DNA of 64,000 bases, taken from assembly GCA_017311185.1 (NCBI GenBank), contig JAESUZ010002712.1, positions 22,947 through 86,946 of the forward strand, written 5' to 3'. Position 1 is the first letter of the stretch. Each line of letters starts with the position of its first letter. Positions 22,226-33,634 of this stretch are shown in pieces. Position numbers and translations under genes: made by a program. Under the pieces are notes generated by a model. The model did no database searches and was not told the origin of the DNA. It saw nothing but the letters and a program-made list of their open reading frames with translations. This stretch comes from Proteles cristata cristata. Taxonomy: Eukaryota; Chordata; Mammalia; Carnivora; Hyaenidae.

Positions 22226-23130
22226 ATGCAAGAGACTTGAACATATTTAAAGGCTGAGTCAGCAGAGAAGGAGAGACTGAAGATACAGGAGGGAGAGATA
22301 AAATGGATAAATCAAAATTCCTGAGAAAATATTTGGGCATGGGGCACAGAACACCAGAAGAAGGATTAGTCAACATTAAAAAGGGCATCTCTCTTAGGGG
22401 GCGCCTGGGTGGCTTAGTCGGTTAAGCGTCCGACTTTCGCTTAGGTCATGATCTCGCGGTTCGTGGGTTCGAGCCCCGTGTCAGGCTCTGTGCTGACTGC
22501 CAGCTCAGAGCCTGGAGCCTGTTTCAGAGTCTGTGTCTCCCTCTCTCTCTGACCCTCCCCTGCTCATGCTGTCTCTCTCTCTCTCCTAGAAATAAATAAA
22601 AATATTTTTTTTAAAAAAAAAGGGCATCTCTTCACTATGACAGAAAGGAAATGGCAAGAATTGGTCAGGTGGGGATGCTCACTCGTTTGCAGATAGTTTG
22701 TGGCAAAAGGTTGAGAGCATTGCTGCCTGGGATCTTCTATTTTAAGTTCAGTAGGAGGTGAAGTGAGGGGGAAGACAGAGGAAAGTGTAGGAGGGCTAAG
22801 GAAATGGGAATTTAGCAAAGCTGCCATGGAGACTTGGAGAGCAGGGAAACAAGATGCCTAGGGTACAGTACAAGTTTGGGGACCATGACTTTTTATTGGC
22901 TCCTGTCTAAGCAATTGTATTATATGAGCATAGTATTGAGATAGAGAAGATGGAAAGTTGTATTTATCTGGGATTAGGTCTGTGATGGAAGGACAATAAG
23001 GCATATGGTGGAGGATATTATTGGCTAGAGAATGGCAGATTGGGCAGATTTTCACTTTTCAGTGGGGAGAGGCAAGTTTCAGTTAAGTCAGTAAGTGAAA
23101 GATTGGCCAGTGAAGGACTGAAGACTGGAG
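22226..23130 (+). mobile_element. Old interspersed repeat split by a SINE, family not assigned
   Basis: 'AGATGCAAGAGACTTGAACA', 'TCAGCAGAGAAGGAGAGACT', 'GAAATGGCAAGAATTGGTCA' and 'GTGAAAGATTGGCCAGTGAA'. It is probably part of the same old repeat as 16230-16600, separated by the L1 insertions. Inference only. Confidence 0.35.
22397..22616 (+). mobile_element. Felid SINE
   Basis: GGGGGCGCCTGGGTGGCTTA head, 'GACTGCCAGCTCAGAGCCTG' variant, 'CTCCTAGAAATAAATAAAAA' tail. The duplication AAAAGGGCATCTCT flanks it (22378-22391 and 22618-22631). Confidence 0.95.
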
Positions 23131-24080
23131 TGAACATAGATATTTTGGCTGCTTAGCATTCAAACACTTTTCCTATTTGGGAGTCATCACAAGATAGGTT
23201 TGGAAGCAGGGCCCTACCGAGTGCTACTGAAGCCAGGGAAGGCGGGGGGGCACTTATTTTTTTCTCCCTATCCCCTGATAACTAGTGCATGGGCAGGTGA
23301 CCTCAGAATGGCAAATCACATGATTCTGCTTGGAACCTGGGATGTTGAGGGAGTGACCCAAAGGTGTGCAGAGTCAATTAGTGATTTTTCAACTACCTAA
23401 CACAAAGTAAAAAATCTGATAGTACAGCAATAATATCAAGGAACAATGGGGTCCAGATGTAGTGGCAAGTGTTAGTTAACAATGGAAGCAACAGTATCAT
23501 CCTCTCAGACCATCCTTGCAGTAAAATCTTTGCTGTGTCATGTCATGCCACCTTTGGTTCCTGACCCTATCTGGTTCTTCAGGGTCCCCATGAGATGGAC
23601 CCTCTGAGATACCTGACACCATTTTCCATTAGGATAGGAAGGCTTATGTTTTGATAATAAATGAACCTCAAATCTCAATAACAACACACACAAGTTTATT
23701 TTCTGCTCATGTAAAATTTACAGCGAGTTCAGTGGCTTTTCAAGACAGCTCCTTTCCGAGAGGTAACTCAGGGATACAGGCTGACATCTTGTGGCTGTCT
23801 CATCTAGCACTTGAGGCCTCCACGGTTGCCATAGCAGAACAAAGAACAGGATTGAGCATCAGTTCTTAAATGCACAGCCTATTGGCCAGAACTCTTCACT
23901 TGGCCTCATCTAACTCTGAGAGGACTGGGAAATGTAGGAAAGCACATGGATATCCAGCAAACAGTAAATGACTTGGCCACATCTTCCAGTAATTTCATTT
24001 TCTGCTGCAGTTAGCCAAAGTCATCAGTGATACAATGCATTATTTATTTATAATCAAGAACCATGACTAGTAAAGGACAT
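23131..24080. other. Intergenic, no gene; a diverged repeat at 23680-23860
   Basis: 23690-23850 ('AGTTTATTTTCTGCTCATGT', 'ATACAGGCTGACATCTTGTG', 'CCTCCACGGTTGCCATAGC') looks like an old non-autonomous repeat I cannot name. The rest is unassigned. Confidence 0.35.
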
Positions 24081-24760
24081 AGGTGGTCAGAACATTGATA
24101 TATATGTATACATTCTGTTTTTTTCTGATTATGAAAGTGATACATGTTTTAAAATTTGAACATTACATAAACATTTAATGTAGAAAGCCGAAAGTACCTC
24201 AGAGTCTCATACCCCTGAAATAACTATTAAGTTTGTTATATAGTCTTTGTAATGTTTTATCAAAAATAGGATCATACTATAGTTACTATTTTTTAAGTTA
24301 CTATTTTTAACACTATATATTTGACATTGTTCCAAGTTCCAAGTTATATAGATCTATGCTTTATTGTTATTTTCCACCTGTTTTTATTTTTAATGATTTT
24401 TTAATTATACAAGTAATATATGAGTAGATAGCCCTTTAGAAATTTTTTAAGCATTCAGGTAAGGCTAAAGTTCTTTTTGACCATCACCCAATTCTAATTT
24501 CTTCCTTGCCTTTACATGTTTTTGAATAAGTGCATAGTATTCCATTATGTTAACGCAACATAATTTACTTGAGGAATTCCTTATCAGTAGACAATCAGCT
24601 TTTTATTTTTACTGTGGATTATATACAAATGTTTTTCCAAGTTTGTCCTTTGACTTTATATATAGTGTCACTAAATTGGAGTTTACATTTGTATAAAGTT
24701 AAATTTGCCTATCTTTAGTTTGTTACTTGAGGAAAAAAGTGAAAGACAGAAAAGTGTATA
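24080..24760 (-). mobile_element. Old L1-type fragments (antisense), AT-rich
   Basis: 'ATTATGAAAGTGATACATGT', 'TTGACATTGTTCCAAG' and 'GCATAGTATTCCATTATGTT' are reversed L1 3'-end phrases, strongly decayed. Confidence 0.5.
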
Positions 24761-24977
24761 TAGCATGTTACCCTTTGTGTAAGAAAGGAGGGAATAGGAA
24801 TAAATATTCACATTTGCTCATATTGGCATAAAGAAACATTGGATGAATGAACAAGAAGTTAACAAAAATGGTTATCTATAGTGTTTAAGGGAGAACAGGT
24901 GGATGGGAACAGGGGTGAGCACTGCATATCAGTGTACACCTATATATATAGCTTTGATTTTTTTAAACTATATGCAT

Positions 24978-25330
24978 TACACTTCCTATTGCTGGTGTAA
25001 CAAATTACCACAAACACATTGACACAAAACAACGCAGATTTATTATCTTGCAGTTCTGGAGATCAGTAGTCTCAAATGAACTCTATGGGGCTAAAATCAA
25101 AGATTCTTTTTTTCTGGAGACTAAGGAATAATTATTTCCTTGTTTTTTTCCAGCTTTTACAGTACACTTGGATTCCTTGGCTCATAGCCTCTTCTTCATA
25201 TCCAAAGCCAGGACTGTAGCATCAAATAACCTCTTTCTTATCTGTGTCTGATGTCACATATTCTTTGACTGTGACTCTCCTCCCTCCCTTGTGATTACAT
25301 TGATCTTACCCAAATAATCCAGGATACTCT
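24978..25330 (-). mobile_element. MaLR (MLT1-like) LTR fragment (antisense)
   Basis: 'TATTGCTGGTGTAACAAATT', 'TTATTATCTTGCAGTTCTGG' and 'CTTGTGATTACATTGATCTT' match a reversed MLT1/MST-type LTR. Confidence 0.55.
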
Positions 25331-25535
25331 CTCCATGTCAAGGTTCATTTTAGCTCATTAATTTTTAGTGTTGACTAATATTCCATTGTATGGCTATACC
25401 ACATTTTGTTTATCTATTTACCTGTTAATGGGCATTTGGGTTGTTTTCAGCCTTTTTGTGTGATTATGAATAAAGTATGGGGAGATGTTATATATTGAAT
25501 AAATATAATTATTTATATAATTTTAATATACATAT
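25331..25535 (-). mobile_element. L1 3' end fragment (antisense)
   Basis: 'CTAATATTCCATTGTATGGC' and 'GGGCATTTGGGTTGTTTTCA' are reversed L1 3'-end phrases. Confidence 0.65.
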
Positions 25536-26003
25536 TTAAATGTTTATTTTGAGAGAAAGAGAGAGAGTGCGAGTGGGGAAGGGACAGTGGGATGGGGAAA
25601 GAGAGAATCCTAAGCAGGCTGTGCACTGTCAGTGCACAGATTGATGTGGGGCTCCATCCCACCAACTGTGAGATCATGACCTGAGCTGAAATCAAGAGTC
25701 GGACACTTATATTTGATCAAAGTACATGTGAATTTTAAAATTTGATACATAAATGCCTCTTTGATTTCCAAAAATGTTTGGCCACTGTGCAGACCCACCA
25801 ATACAGTAGAACGGTATCCTTATCTCTGAATATTCACTGAGTTGATATTATCGGTTATTTTAATTTTTGCCCATCAGATTGATTAAGATATTTTATTGCT
25901 ACAGTTTATATTTCCTTGGTTGCTAATGACAATAAACCTCTATTAATTGGCCAAAAAAAAAAAAAAGTTGGACACTTAACCAACTGAGCCACCCAGGTGT
26001 CCT
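25536..26003 (-). mobile_element. Older felid SINE (antisense), split by a retro-insert
   Basis: The first part (25536-25708) runs from the reversed tail through 'GAGATCATGACCTGAGCTGA' and 'GTCGGACACTT'. The missing last part ('GTTGGACACTTAACCAACTG', 'GAGCCACCCAGGTGTCC') resumes at 25966-26003. The intervening 256 bases are a separate insertion. Confidence 0.9.
25709..25965 (+). mobile_element. Retro-inserted sequence with poly(A) and target-site duplication
   Basis: It lies within a SINE. It has a polyadenylation signal AATAAA (25931-25936) followed by AATTGGCC and an A14 tail, and it is bounded by the repeated GT(C/T)GGACACTT of the SINE. The body, for example 'GCAGACCCACCAATACAGTA' and 'TATTTCCTTGGTTGCTAATG', resembles an old L1 3' end in antisense. 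So the mobilised RNA seems to have been read across an L1 in reverse. Confidence 0.7.
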
Positions 26004-26009
26004 GAGCAT

Positions 26010-26240
26010 TCATATTTTTTTATATCTGGAACTTATTTTGGTGTAAGAAATGAGCTAAATATCCAACTTTATTTTTGTCAAACCAGAATCCAATTATCCC
26101 CAAACCATTTATTGCATAACCCATCTTTTCATCAATGAATTAAAATATTATCCTTCAATATACTAAATTATCCATAGACCGAATGACTTTTTCCTGAACT
26201 TTCTATTGTGTTCCATCGATTGAGTTGTCAGTTTTGAAGC
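26010..26240 (-). mobile_element. L1 fragment (antisense), left of a nested insertion
   Basis: 'AACCATTTATTGCATAACCC', 'TTCTATTGTGTTCCATCGAT' are reversed L1 ORF2 phrases. The element continues at about 26595-26830. Confidence 0.65.
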
Positions 26241-26254
26241 CATACCACTGTGTG

Positions 26255-26372
26255 GGTTTTTTTGTTTGTTTGTCTGTTTGTTTTATTTTTTTAAATAGCT
26301 TATTGTCCAGTTGGTTTCCATGTAACACCCAGTGCTCATCCCTACAAGTGCCCTCCACTGTGTTTTTTTTTT
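26255..26372 (-). mobile_element. 5'-truncated felid L1 3' tip (antisense)
   Basis: The reversed tail 'TTTGTTTGTTTGTCTGTTTG' precedes 'GTTTCCATGTAACACCCAGT' and 'GCTCATCCCTACAAGTGCCC'. This is the felid L1 3' end seen in sense at 13752 and 31155. Confidence 0.8.
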
Positions 26373-26587
26373 TCTTTTTTTTATTTCTAGGAGAGAGAGA
26401 GAGAGAGAGAGCAGCGTGAGCAGGGGAGGGTCAGAGAGAGAGAGGGAGTCACAGACTGAAACAGGCCTCCAGGCTCTGAGCTGGAAGTGAGCACAGAGCC
26501 CGATGCGGGTCTCGAACCCACGGACCGCGAGATCATGACCTAAGCGAAAGTCGGACGCTCAACCGACTAAGCCACCCAGGCGCCCCC
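26373..26587 (-). mobile_element. Felid SINE (antisense)
   Basis: 'TTTCTAGGAGAGAGAGAGAG' tail variant, 'GAGATCATGACCTAAGCGAA', end 'GCCACCCAGGCGCCCC'. It adjoins the L1 tip at 26255; both lie inside the older L1 and share a CCACTG-type flank. Confidence 0.93.
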
Positions 26588-26594
26588 CCACCCA

Positions 26595-26830
26595 CTGGGT
26601 TTTAATTGCTGTAGCCTTACAATGTGTCTCAATAAGTGGTAAGACTGACTAGTACATATTACTCTTCTTTTCCAGAATTCTCCTGGTTATTTCTGGATGT
26701 TTATTCTTCTAAAGGTATATAATTTAAAACTATAATGTGAATGAAAATAATTTTGTTGCATTAGATTTCTAAATAATTTGAGGGGAATTCACATCTTTAT
26801 AAATATTGAGTATGCTCATGCAGTAACCAG
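26595..26830 (-). mobile_element. L1 fragment (antisense), right of the nested insertion
   Basis: 'GGTTTTAATTGCTGTAGCCT' and 'TTCTCCTGGTTATTTCTGGA' continue the reversed ORF2 text broken at 26240. Confidence 0.65.
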
Positions 26831-27029
26831 ATTTGTCTCTCTGTTCATTCACAAATTTCTTAACCTATAGGGGACCTCGTTAGGTATAGAATGAAGTTTC
26901 CAGAGGGTACAGTAGAAAGTTTTTGGAGGAAGAGAGGCAGTTCAAGTTTGGCTCAAGGGAGGGAAAGCATACAGTTGTATGAAATATGGGAGAGAATAGA
27001 TGATTAGAGGAGCTTATATAAATGATGGT

Positions 27030-27475
27030 TACGATATTAGTTATCCATTGCTGGGTAACAGGTAACTACAAATTTGGTGGCTTAAAAAAATTATTCGCTT
27101 CATATTTCCTGTGGGCTTAACTGGGTCCAGGTCCTCTGCTGAGCTCTCCATTTCAGGGTCTTTCACAAGGCTGCAGTCAAGATATCTGCCATGGCTGGGG
27201 TCTCATCTGAAGGCCTGACAGTAGAAGTATACACCTCCAAGATTACCTGATTGTTGGAAGATTTTTGGTTCCTCAAGAACTGCTGGACTGAGAGCCTCAG
27301 TTTCTGGCTGGATGCTGGCCTTCACTTCCTTGGCACATGGATCTCCCCAACACAGCAACTTGGTTCATCAGAGCCAGCAAGGGAGAGAGTCCATGAGCAA
27401 GATGGAAATCATAGCCTTATGTAGCCATATCCCTAAGTGAAACACTTCAAGGTTTACAAGTCTGCTTTGGAGCCA
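27030..27475 (-). mobile_element. Old interspersed repeat (LTR-like), family not assigned
   Basis: 'TTAGTTATCCATTGCTGGGT', 'GGCTGCAGTCAAGATATCTG', 'TTGGTTCATCAGAGCCAGCA', 'AAGATGGAAATCATAGCCTT' form one recognisable mammalian repeat. Family not given because I cannot verify it. Confidence 0.5.
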
Positions 27476-28120
27476 TCATTTAAGTTTTCTTATAACAACC
27501 CTGTGAGGTTTCAAACAATGAAACTAAGGTTCAAAGAGGCTACATGGTCACCTCGGATCTCACAGTGGGTGGCAGAGCTAAGACTAGAGTCTCAGTCTTC
27601 AAATTCCTAGTCTGTTATACCATATTGTCTTCTCAAAAGCATGGAGATATGCTGCCTTTTCTCTTTGACGGCCTTTCCTACCATCTTCCCTTTCTCTGGG
27701 TTCTTATCATGGCTCAGTTACTACTAACCTGTCAGTCAACCTCACCACACCTTCCAGAATTACCTTAGGGGAACAGAGATAATGTCTATAAAGTTCCTAA
27801 CCCACTGTCTCACACACAGTAAGATCTCACTAAATGGAAGCTATTAGCTGTTATTCTTTCAACTCTTCCAGGCCACCCTCATTACTACTCATCTTCGGTT
27901 TTGCTCCTTCCCATGAATCTCTGTGTTACCACAACCCAATGTACAACATGCTTTCAAAAGACACCAATACCAGACAACTTCTACAGGCAGACATTGTCCA
28001 TCTCCCAACAGCCCCAGCAAAGCGCATTTGGCTGTCAGTGTTGTGGCTTCAGCTTTGTTTTCCCTCAAATACAAAATCAAAATTCTAAAATTATAGCTAT
28101 AACACCTAGTGCCCAAAGTT
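27476..28120. other. Intergenic, MIR and L2 fragments
   Basis: 27476-27610 is MIR-like ('AACCCTGTGAGGTTTC', 'CTCACAGTGGGTGGCAGAGC'). 27640-27845 is L2-like. No gene is seen. Confidence 0.45.
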
Positions 28121-29094
28121 TGGTTCCTAAATGCCATTCTCAACAAAAAAAGAACTAGGACTCTCGAAAGAAATGGCTGATTCCAAGGCTGGGGAAGGGA
28201 AAGTACAAGATGGCCCTTGGGGATATTGTGGTACCAGAAAACAAGGAAGTGCTCAAAGAAAGGTGGAGACCTGCCAAAAGGACACAGGAGCCAGCTTGGA
28301 GGGCCTCCTGCTGGCCAAATCTGGGGTATTTTGAAAATCATAATAAAGAATGATACTAATGTGTTATAACCCATTGAATACAAAAGACAACAATGAGTCC
28401 ATGAGGAGATAAACAAACACATGTAGGAGAAGGGAAAGCTCTCCCTTATAGTGGAAAGCCAACGAATCCATGTCAAAAGAATGAAGGCATTTACAGCCCC
28501 AAGAATCATCACTGAATACTAAAACTTGTGAGTGAAAGTTTGAGGAGAACAGGATATTTACATAATCTCAATGTAGCTCTCCACAAAATACTCATTAATT
28601 ACAAAGGGAAAAACAGTAACTTTACAATGGAGAAACACAATAGTCATTGTGTGCCTTCTGATATGATGCACAGAAAAGGACACAGCATTACTTCTGTGAT
28701 ATTCTTACCGTGAATTTCATCATGAGGAAACATCAGACAAACTCAAATTAAGGGACTGTCTAAAAATAATTAAGCTGCACTCTTTAAAAACGTCAGTGTC
28801 AGAAGACACAAAGGAAGACTAAAGAACTCTTGCCTATCAGAACAGACTAAAGAGATATGATGACTGAACGCACATGATCAAGAGTTTCTTTTGTTATAAA
28901 GGATATTGTTGAGGAAACTGGTCAGTTCTAAATAAGTTCTGTAAATTAAAACAGTATTGTATCAGTGTGAATTTCCTGATTGATAATTGCTCTGTGCTTA
29001 CATAAGATAATTCTTTGTTTTAAGAAAAATACATGGAAGTACTTACGGGTAAAGGCGTACCATGTGTACAATTGACTATCAATTAGTTCAGTAG

Positions 29095-29137
<43 letters not shown>

Positions 29138-29285
29138 ATATGAGACAGAGGGAGAAATAGAGTAGGATAAACAAATGTGGTAAAATGTTAACATTTGAGG
29201 AATCTGGGTGAAGAGTATATAGAAGTTCTTTGTAGTATTATTGGAACCTGTCTGTAAATCTGAAATTATCTAAATAAAAATTCAA
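28121..29285 (+). mobile_element. Old L1-type 3' UTR (L1M-like), complete to its 3' end
   Basis: 'GAAATGGCTGATTCCAAGGC', 'GGAAACATCAGACAAACTCA' and 'TTTCCTGATTGATAATTGCT', ending 'CTGAAATTATCTAAATAAAA'. A related copy lies at 62450-63070. A (GA)n run is at 29098-29132. The 207-codon minus-strand open frame at 27889-28512 overlaps this repeat and is not a gene. Confidence 0.6.
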
Positions 29286-30605
29286 GAGAAAAACTCCTAA
29301 TTAAAAAACACAGTTAAGGAACATCTACAAAAAACCTAGAGCTAGTATCATACCTAATGGTAAGAAACTAGATGCTTTCCTACTAAGATCAGGAACAGGG
29401 CAAGGATGTCTGTTCTTATCATTCCTATTCAGTATTATACTGAAAGACCTAGCTAATGCAATAACACAAGAAAAAGAAATCAAAGGTATGCAGATTGAGA
29501 AGGAAGAAATAAAACTGGACTTTGTTCACAGATGACATAATTGTCTATGTAGAAAATCCCATATAATAAAAAAAAAAACCCTGCTGGAACTAATAAACAA
29601 TTATAGCAAGATTGCAGGATACAGGGTTAATATACTCAAGTCAATTGCTTGCCTATATACGAGTGTTGAACAGTTTGGATTTAAAATAAAAAAACACAAT
29701 ACCACTTGCATTAGCACCAAAACAATGAAACACATAGGTATAACTCTAACAAAACATGTATAAGATCTATATAAAGAAAACTATAAAATTCTGATAAATC
29801 AAAGAAGATAAATGGAGAAATATTCTATGTACATAAATAGGAAGATCTAATATTGTCAAGATGTCAGTTCTTTCCAACTTGATCTATAGATTCGATGCAG
29901 TCCCAATAAAAACCCCACCAAGTTATTTTGTGGATATCAACAAACTGATTCTAAAGTTTATCTGTAAATGCAAAAGACCCAGAATAGCCAACACAATATT
30001 GGAGAAGAAAAATGAAGTCTGAGGACTGTCACTACCTGATTTTGAGATTTACTATCAGTTACAGTAATCGAGTTGGTATGATATAGGTAAAAGAATCAAC
30101 AAATAGATCAATGGAACAGAATAGAGACTTCAGAAATTGACCTACACAAATAGTAAACTGATCTTTTCACAAAGGAACAAAGGGAATTCAATGGAGAACA
30201 GATAGTCTTTTGAACAAATGGTGCTGAAACAACTGGCCATCCACATGTGAAAAACATTAATCTAGACACAGATCTTACACCCTTCACAAAAATTAACTCA
30301 AAGTGTATCACAGACATAAGTGTAAAATACAAAACTATAAAATTTCTGAAAGACAACTTGGGGGAAATCTAGGTGACTTGGAGTTTGGCAATGACTAACT
30401 GTAACACCAAAAGCACAATCCAGGAAAGAAAAAAAAAACAATAAATTGGGTTTCAGTACTGGTGGAAGACAGTTAAGAAAGTGAAAAGAGAAGCCACAGA
30501 ATGGGTAAAACTATCTGCAAAACACATATCTGATAAAAGATTGGTATCCAGAATATACAAAGAACTCTTAAAACTCAAAAATAAGAAAACAAGCAGTCCA
30601 ATTTA

Positions 30606-30810
30606 TTAAAAAAATTTTTTTTGTTTATTTATTTTTGAGACAGAGCACGAGGGGGGTAAGGGCAGAGAGAGAAGGAGACATGAATCTGAAACAGGCTCCA
30701 GGCTCTGAGCTGTCAGCACAGAACCCGATGCAGGGCTTGAACCCAGAACCGTGAGATCATGACCTGAGCCAAAGTCAGACGCTTAACCAACTGAGCCACC
30801 CGGGAGCCCC
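30606..30810 (-). mobile_element. Felid SINE (antisense), nested
   Basis: Reversed tail 'TTTTGTTTATTTATTTTTGA', end 'GAGCCACCCGGGAGCCCC'. Duplication AAGCAGTCCAATTTA / AAGCATTCCAATTTA. Confidence 0.95.
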
Positions 30811-30867
30811 ACAAGCATTCCAATTTAAAACAGGCAAAAGGCTTGAGCAGACACCTCACCAAAGAAG

Positions 30868-31225
30868 CATGGCAATGAGAAAGAATGAAATCTGGCCATT
30901 TGTAGCAACGTGGATGGAACTCGAGGGTGTTATGCTAAGTGAAATAAGTCAGGCAGAGAAGGACAGATACCATATGTTTTCACTCATAAGTGGAACAGGA
31001 GAAACTTAACAGAGGACCATGGGGAGAGGGGAAGGGGAAAAATTAGGGAGAGGGAGGGAGGCAAATCATGAGAGACTCTTGAATACTGAGAACTAACTGA
31101 GGGCTGATAGGGGAGAGGGAGAGGGGAAGGGGGAGGTGGGCATGGAGGAGGGCACTTGTTGGGATGAGCACTGGGTATTATATGGAAGCCAACTTAATGA
31201 TAAACCATAAAAGAAAAAAACTCAA
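30868..31225 (+). mobile_element. Felid/carnivore L1 3' end, nested
   Basis: 'AGAATGAAATCTGGCCATTT', 'GAAATAAGTCAGGCAGAGAA' and 'GGGATGAGCACTGGGTATTA', then an A-rich tail. The host L1 text 'ACCAAAGAAG' before it resumes as 'AAAGAAGATATACAGATGG' after it. Confidence 0.9.
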
Positions 31226-31441
31226 AAAAAGAAGATATACAGATGGCAAATAAGCATATGAAAAAGATGTTCAACATCTATGTCATTAGAAAAACGCAAG
31301 TTAAACAATGAGACCTACCACATACTTATGGAAATTGCTAAAATCTCAAACACTGACAACACCAAACATTAACAAGGAGGTGGAGCAATAGGAACTCTCA
31401 TTCAATGCTGGTGGGAAAACAAAATGGTTATAGCCATTTTG

Positions 31442-31657
31442 GTTTTGTTTTTAAAATTTTTTAATGTTTATTTATTTTTGAGAGGGAGAGCATGAGCAGG
31501 GGAGGGGCAGAGAGAAAGGGAGACAGAGAATCTGAAGCAGGTTCCACGCTGTCAGTGCAAAGCCCAACATGGGGCTCAAATAAACAAATCGTGAGATCCT
31601 GACCTGAGCCAAAATCAAGAGTTGGATGCTTAACGGACTGAGCCACCCAGGCGCCCT
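31442..31657 (-). mobile_element. Felid SINE (antisense), nested
   Basis: Reversed tail 'TTAATGTTTATTTATTTTTG', end 'GAGCCACCCAGGCGCCC'. Duplication GGTTATAGCCATTTTGG / GGTACAGCCATTTTGG. Confidence 0.95.
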
Positions 31658-31877
31658 GGTACAGCCATTTTGGAAGACAGTTTGGCAGTTTCTTACTTGT
31701 ATATTCTTACCATACAATCCAAAAATCATGCTCCTTGGTATTTACCCAAATGAGTTGAAAACGCCACACAAAAACTTGCACGTGAATGTTTATAGCAGCT
31801 TTATGCACATTTGCCAAAACTTGTAAGCAACCAAAATGTCCTTCATTATGTGAATGAATAAAATATGGTACATCCAG

Positions 31878-32086
31878 GGCGCCTGGGTGGCTTAGTCCGT
31901 TGGGCGTCCAACTTCAGCTCAGGTCATCATCTCGCGGTTGGTGGGTTCGAGCCCTGCGTCAGGCTCTGTGCTGACTGCCAGTTCGGAGCCTGGAGCCTGT
32001 TTCAGATTCTGTGTCTCCCTCTGTGTCTGACCCTCCTCTGCTCACGCTGTCTCTCTCTCAGAAATAAATAAAATATTTTTAAAATG
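31878..32086 (+). mobile_element. Felid SINE, nested
   Basis: GGGCGCCTGGGTGGCTTAGT head, 'CTCAGAAATAAATAAAATAT' tail. Duplication ATGGTACATCCAG / GTGGTACATCCAG. Confidence 0.95.
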
Positions 32087-32667
32087 TGGTACATCCAGAC
32101 AACGAAATATTGAGTGATAAAACGAAGTGAGCTATCAAGCCATGAAAAGACATGGAGGAAACTTAAATGCATATTACTAAGTAAAGGAAGTTAATGTGAA
32201 AAGACTACACACGTTGTATGATTCCAACTATGTGACATTCTGGAAAAGGCATAACTATGGGATAGTGAAAAGATCAGTGGTCACCAGGGATTAGGGGAGG
32301 GAGGGATGAATAGGCAGAGCACAGAGGATTTTTAGGTAGTGAAACTACTCTGTATGATACTGTTATGGTGGATACATCTGATTATACCCTTGTCAAAACC
32401 CATAGAATGTACAACACACAGAATGAACCCTGATGTAAACAATGGACTTTAGTTAATGTATCAGTCCATTATATCTCAATAAAGCTGAAAAAAAGAAAAA
32501 TACTAATGTATCATTATTGGTTTATCAATTGTAATAAATGCACCCCACAAATGCACAGTGTTATTATTGGGGAAATTGGGGGTTTGATAAGGGGGTATAT
32601 AGGAACTCTGTATTTTCCACCCAGCTTTTGTTTAAACCTAAAGCTGCTCAAAAAAATAAAAGATTAG

Positions 32668-32811
32668 GGGTGCCTGGCTGACTTAGTCAGTGGAGTGTGC
32701 AACTCTTGATCTCAGGATTGTGAGTTCAAGCCTCCTATTAGGGGTCGAGTTTACTTAAAAAATAAAATTAAAATTTTTAAAAATAAAGTGTGTGTGTGTG
32801 TGTGTGTGTGT
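32668..32811 (+). mobile_element. Short carnivore SINE (second type) with (TG)n tail
   Basis: GGGGTGCCTGGCTGACTTAG head, 'CTCTTGATCTCAGGATTGTG', 'TAAAAAATAAAATTAAAATT', then (TG)n at 32789-32811. Confidence 0.88.
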
Positions 32812-33178
32812 TTAATGAGGAGTTGATACCTAATACAACATGGCTGAACCTTAAAAACATGCTAAATGAAAGAAGTCATTCAGAGAAGGCTGCATAGTAT
32901 ATGATCCAATTTATATGAACTGAGCAGAACAGGCAGATCTATAGAGACAGAAAGGAGATTGGTGATTGTGTAGGGATAGAGAGCTGGGGGCTTTGGGGTG
33001 ACAGCAAAGAAGTTCAGTGTTTCTTTTTGAGGTAATGAAAATATTCTGAAATTTACTGTGGTGATGATTACACAACTCTGTGAATACACTAAAAGTCATT
33101 GAATTACACATTCTAAATGGGTGAATTGTATAGTACGTGAGTTATATCTCAATAAAGCTGTTTAAAAAAAAAAAAAAC
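32812..33178 (+). mobile_element. L1 3' end fragment
   Basis: 'CATGGCTGAACCTTAAAAAC', 'GAGATTGGTGATTGTGTAGG' and 'TATATCTCAATAAAGCTG', with a 14-base A tail at 33164-33177. Confidence 0.8.
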
Positions 33179-33179
33179 A

Positions 33180-33632
33180 TAGCTACACGCACACTTGTAT
33201 AGGCTTAGCTAGAATATCCGCACACAAAGGACACACAAAGAAATGCTACCAGTGGATTACCCAGTGGAAGACTGGAGAATGAAGGGTGAAGGGTGAGAAA
33301 GAGACATATTTTTCACTGAATACCTTGTTGTATCATTTCAAGGTTTTATCCTTTGTATGTTTAACACACTCCAAAATTTCCCTCAAATACAATTGCTTCC
33401 AACAAGCCTACCCTGCTTTTCCCAACTTCTCTCAAACAACAACCGCTCTTTATCCTGTCTCCCAAAATAAGACACAGAGGAAATCAAATCTCCTGGCCAA
33501 ACAATTCTAAAGAAAGAAAGAAAAGTAATAAAAGGAATGCCAAAACCTATGCAGAAAGGAACTTCATAAGTATATCCACTCAATAGGACATTTTGTACCA
33601 TTTAAATAATGTTTACAAACAATTTTAATGGG
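33180..33632. other. Unassigned intergenic sequence
   Basis: No gene is recognised. 33180-33370 has L1-3'-end-like flavour, the rest nothing. Confidence 0.35.
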
Positions 33633-33634
33633 AG

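Larger units (their letters stand above)
29286..32665 (+). mobile_element. L1, ORF2 to 3' end, with four nested insertions
   Basis: ORF2-type text starts near 29320 ('CTAGAGCTAGTATCATACCT', 'CAGGGCAAGGATGTCTGTTC') and runs on to 'TATATCTCAATAAAGC' (32469-32484) and a 3' end near 32660. It is broken by a SINE at 30606, an L1 3' end at 30868, and SINEs at 31442 and 31878. Many stops and frameshifts. Confidence 0.88.

Noticed and set aside
27889..28512. 207-codon minus-strand open frame
   Set aside because: It overlaps the old L1-type 3' UTR, has no recognisable domain and no splice or promoter context.
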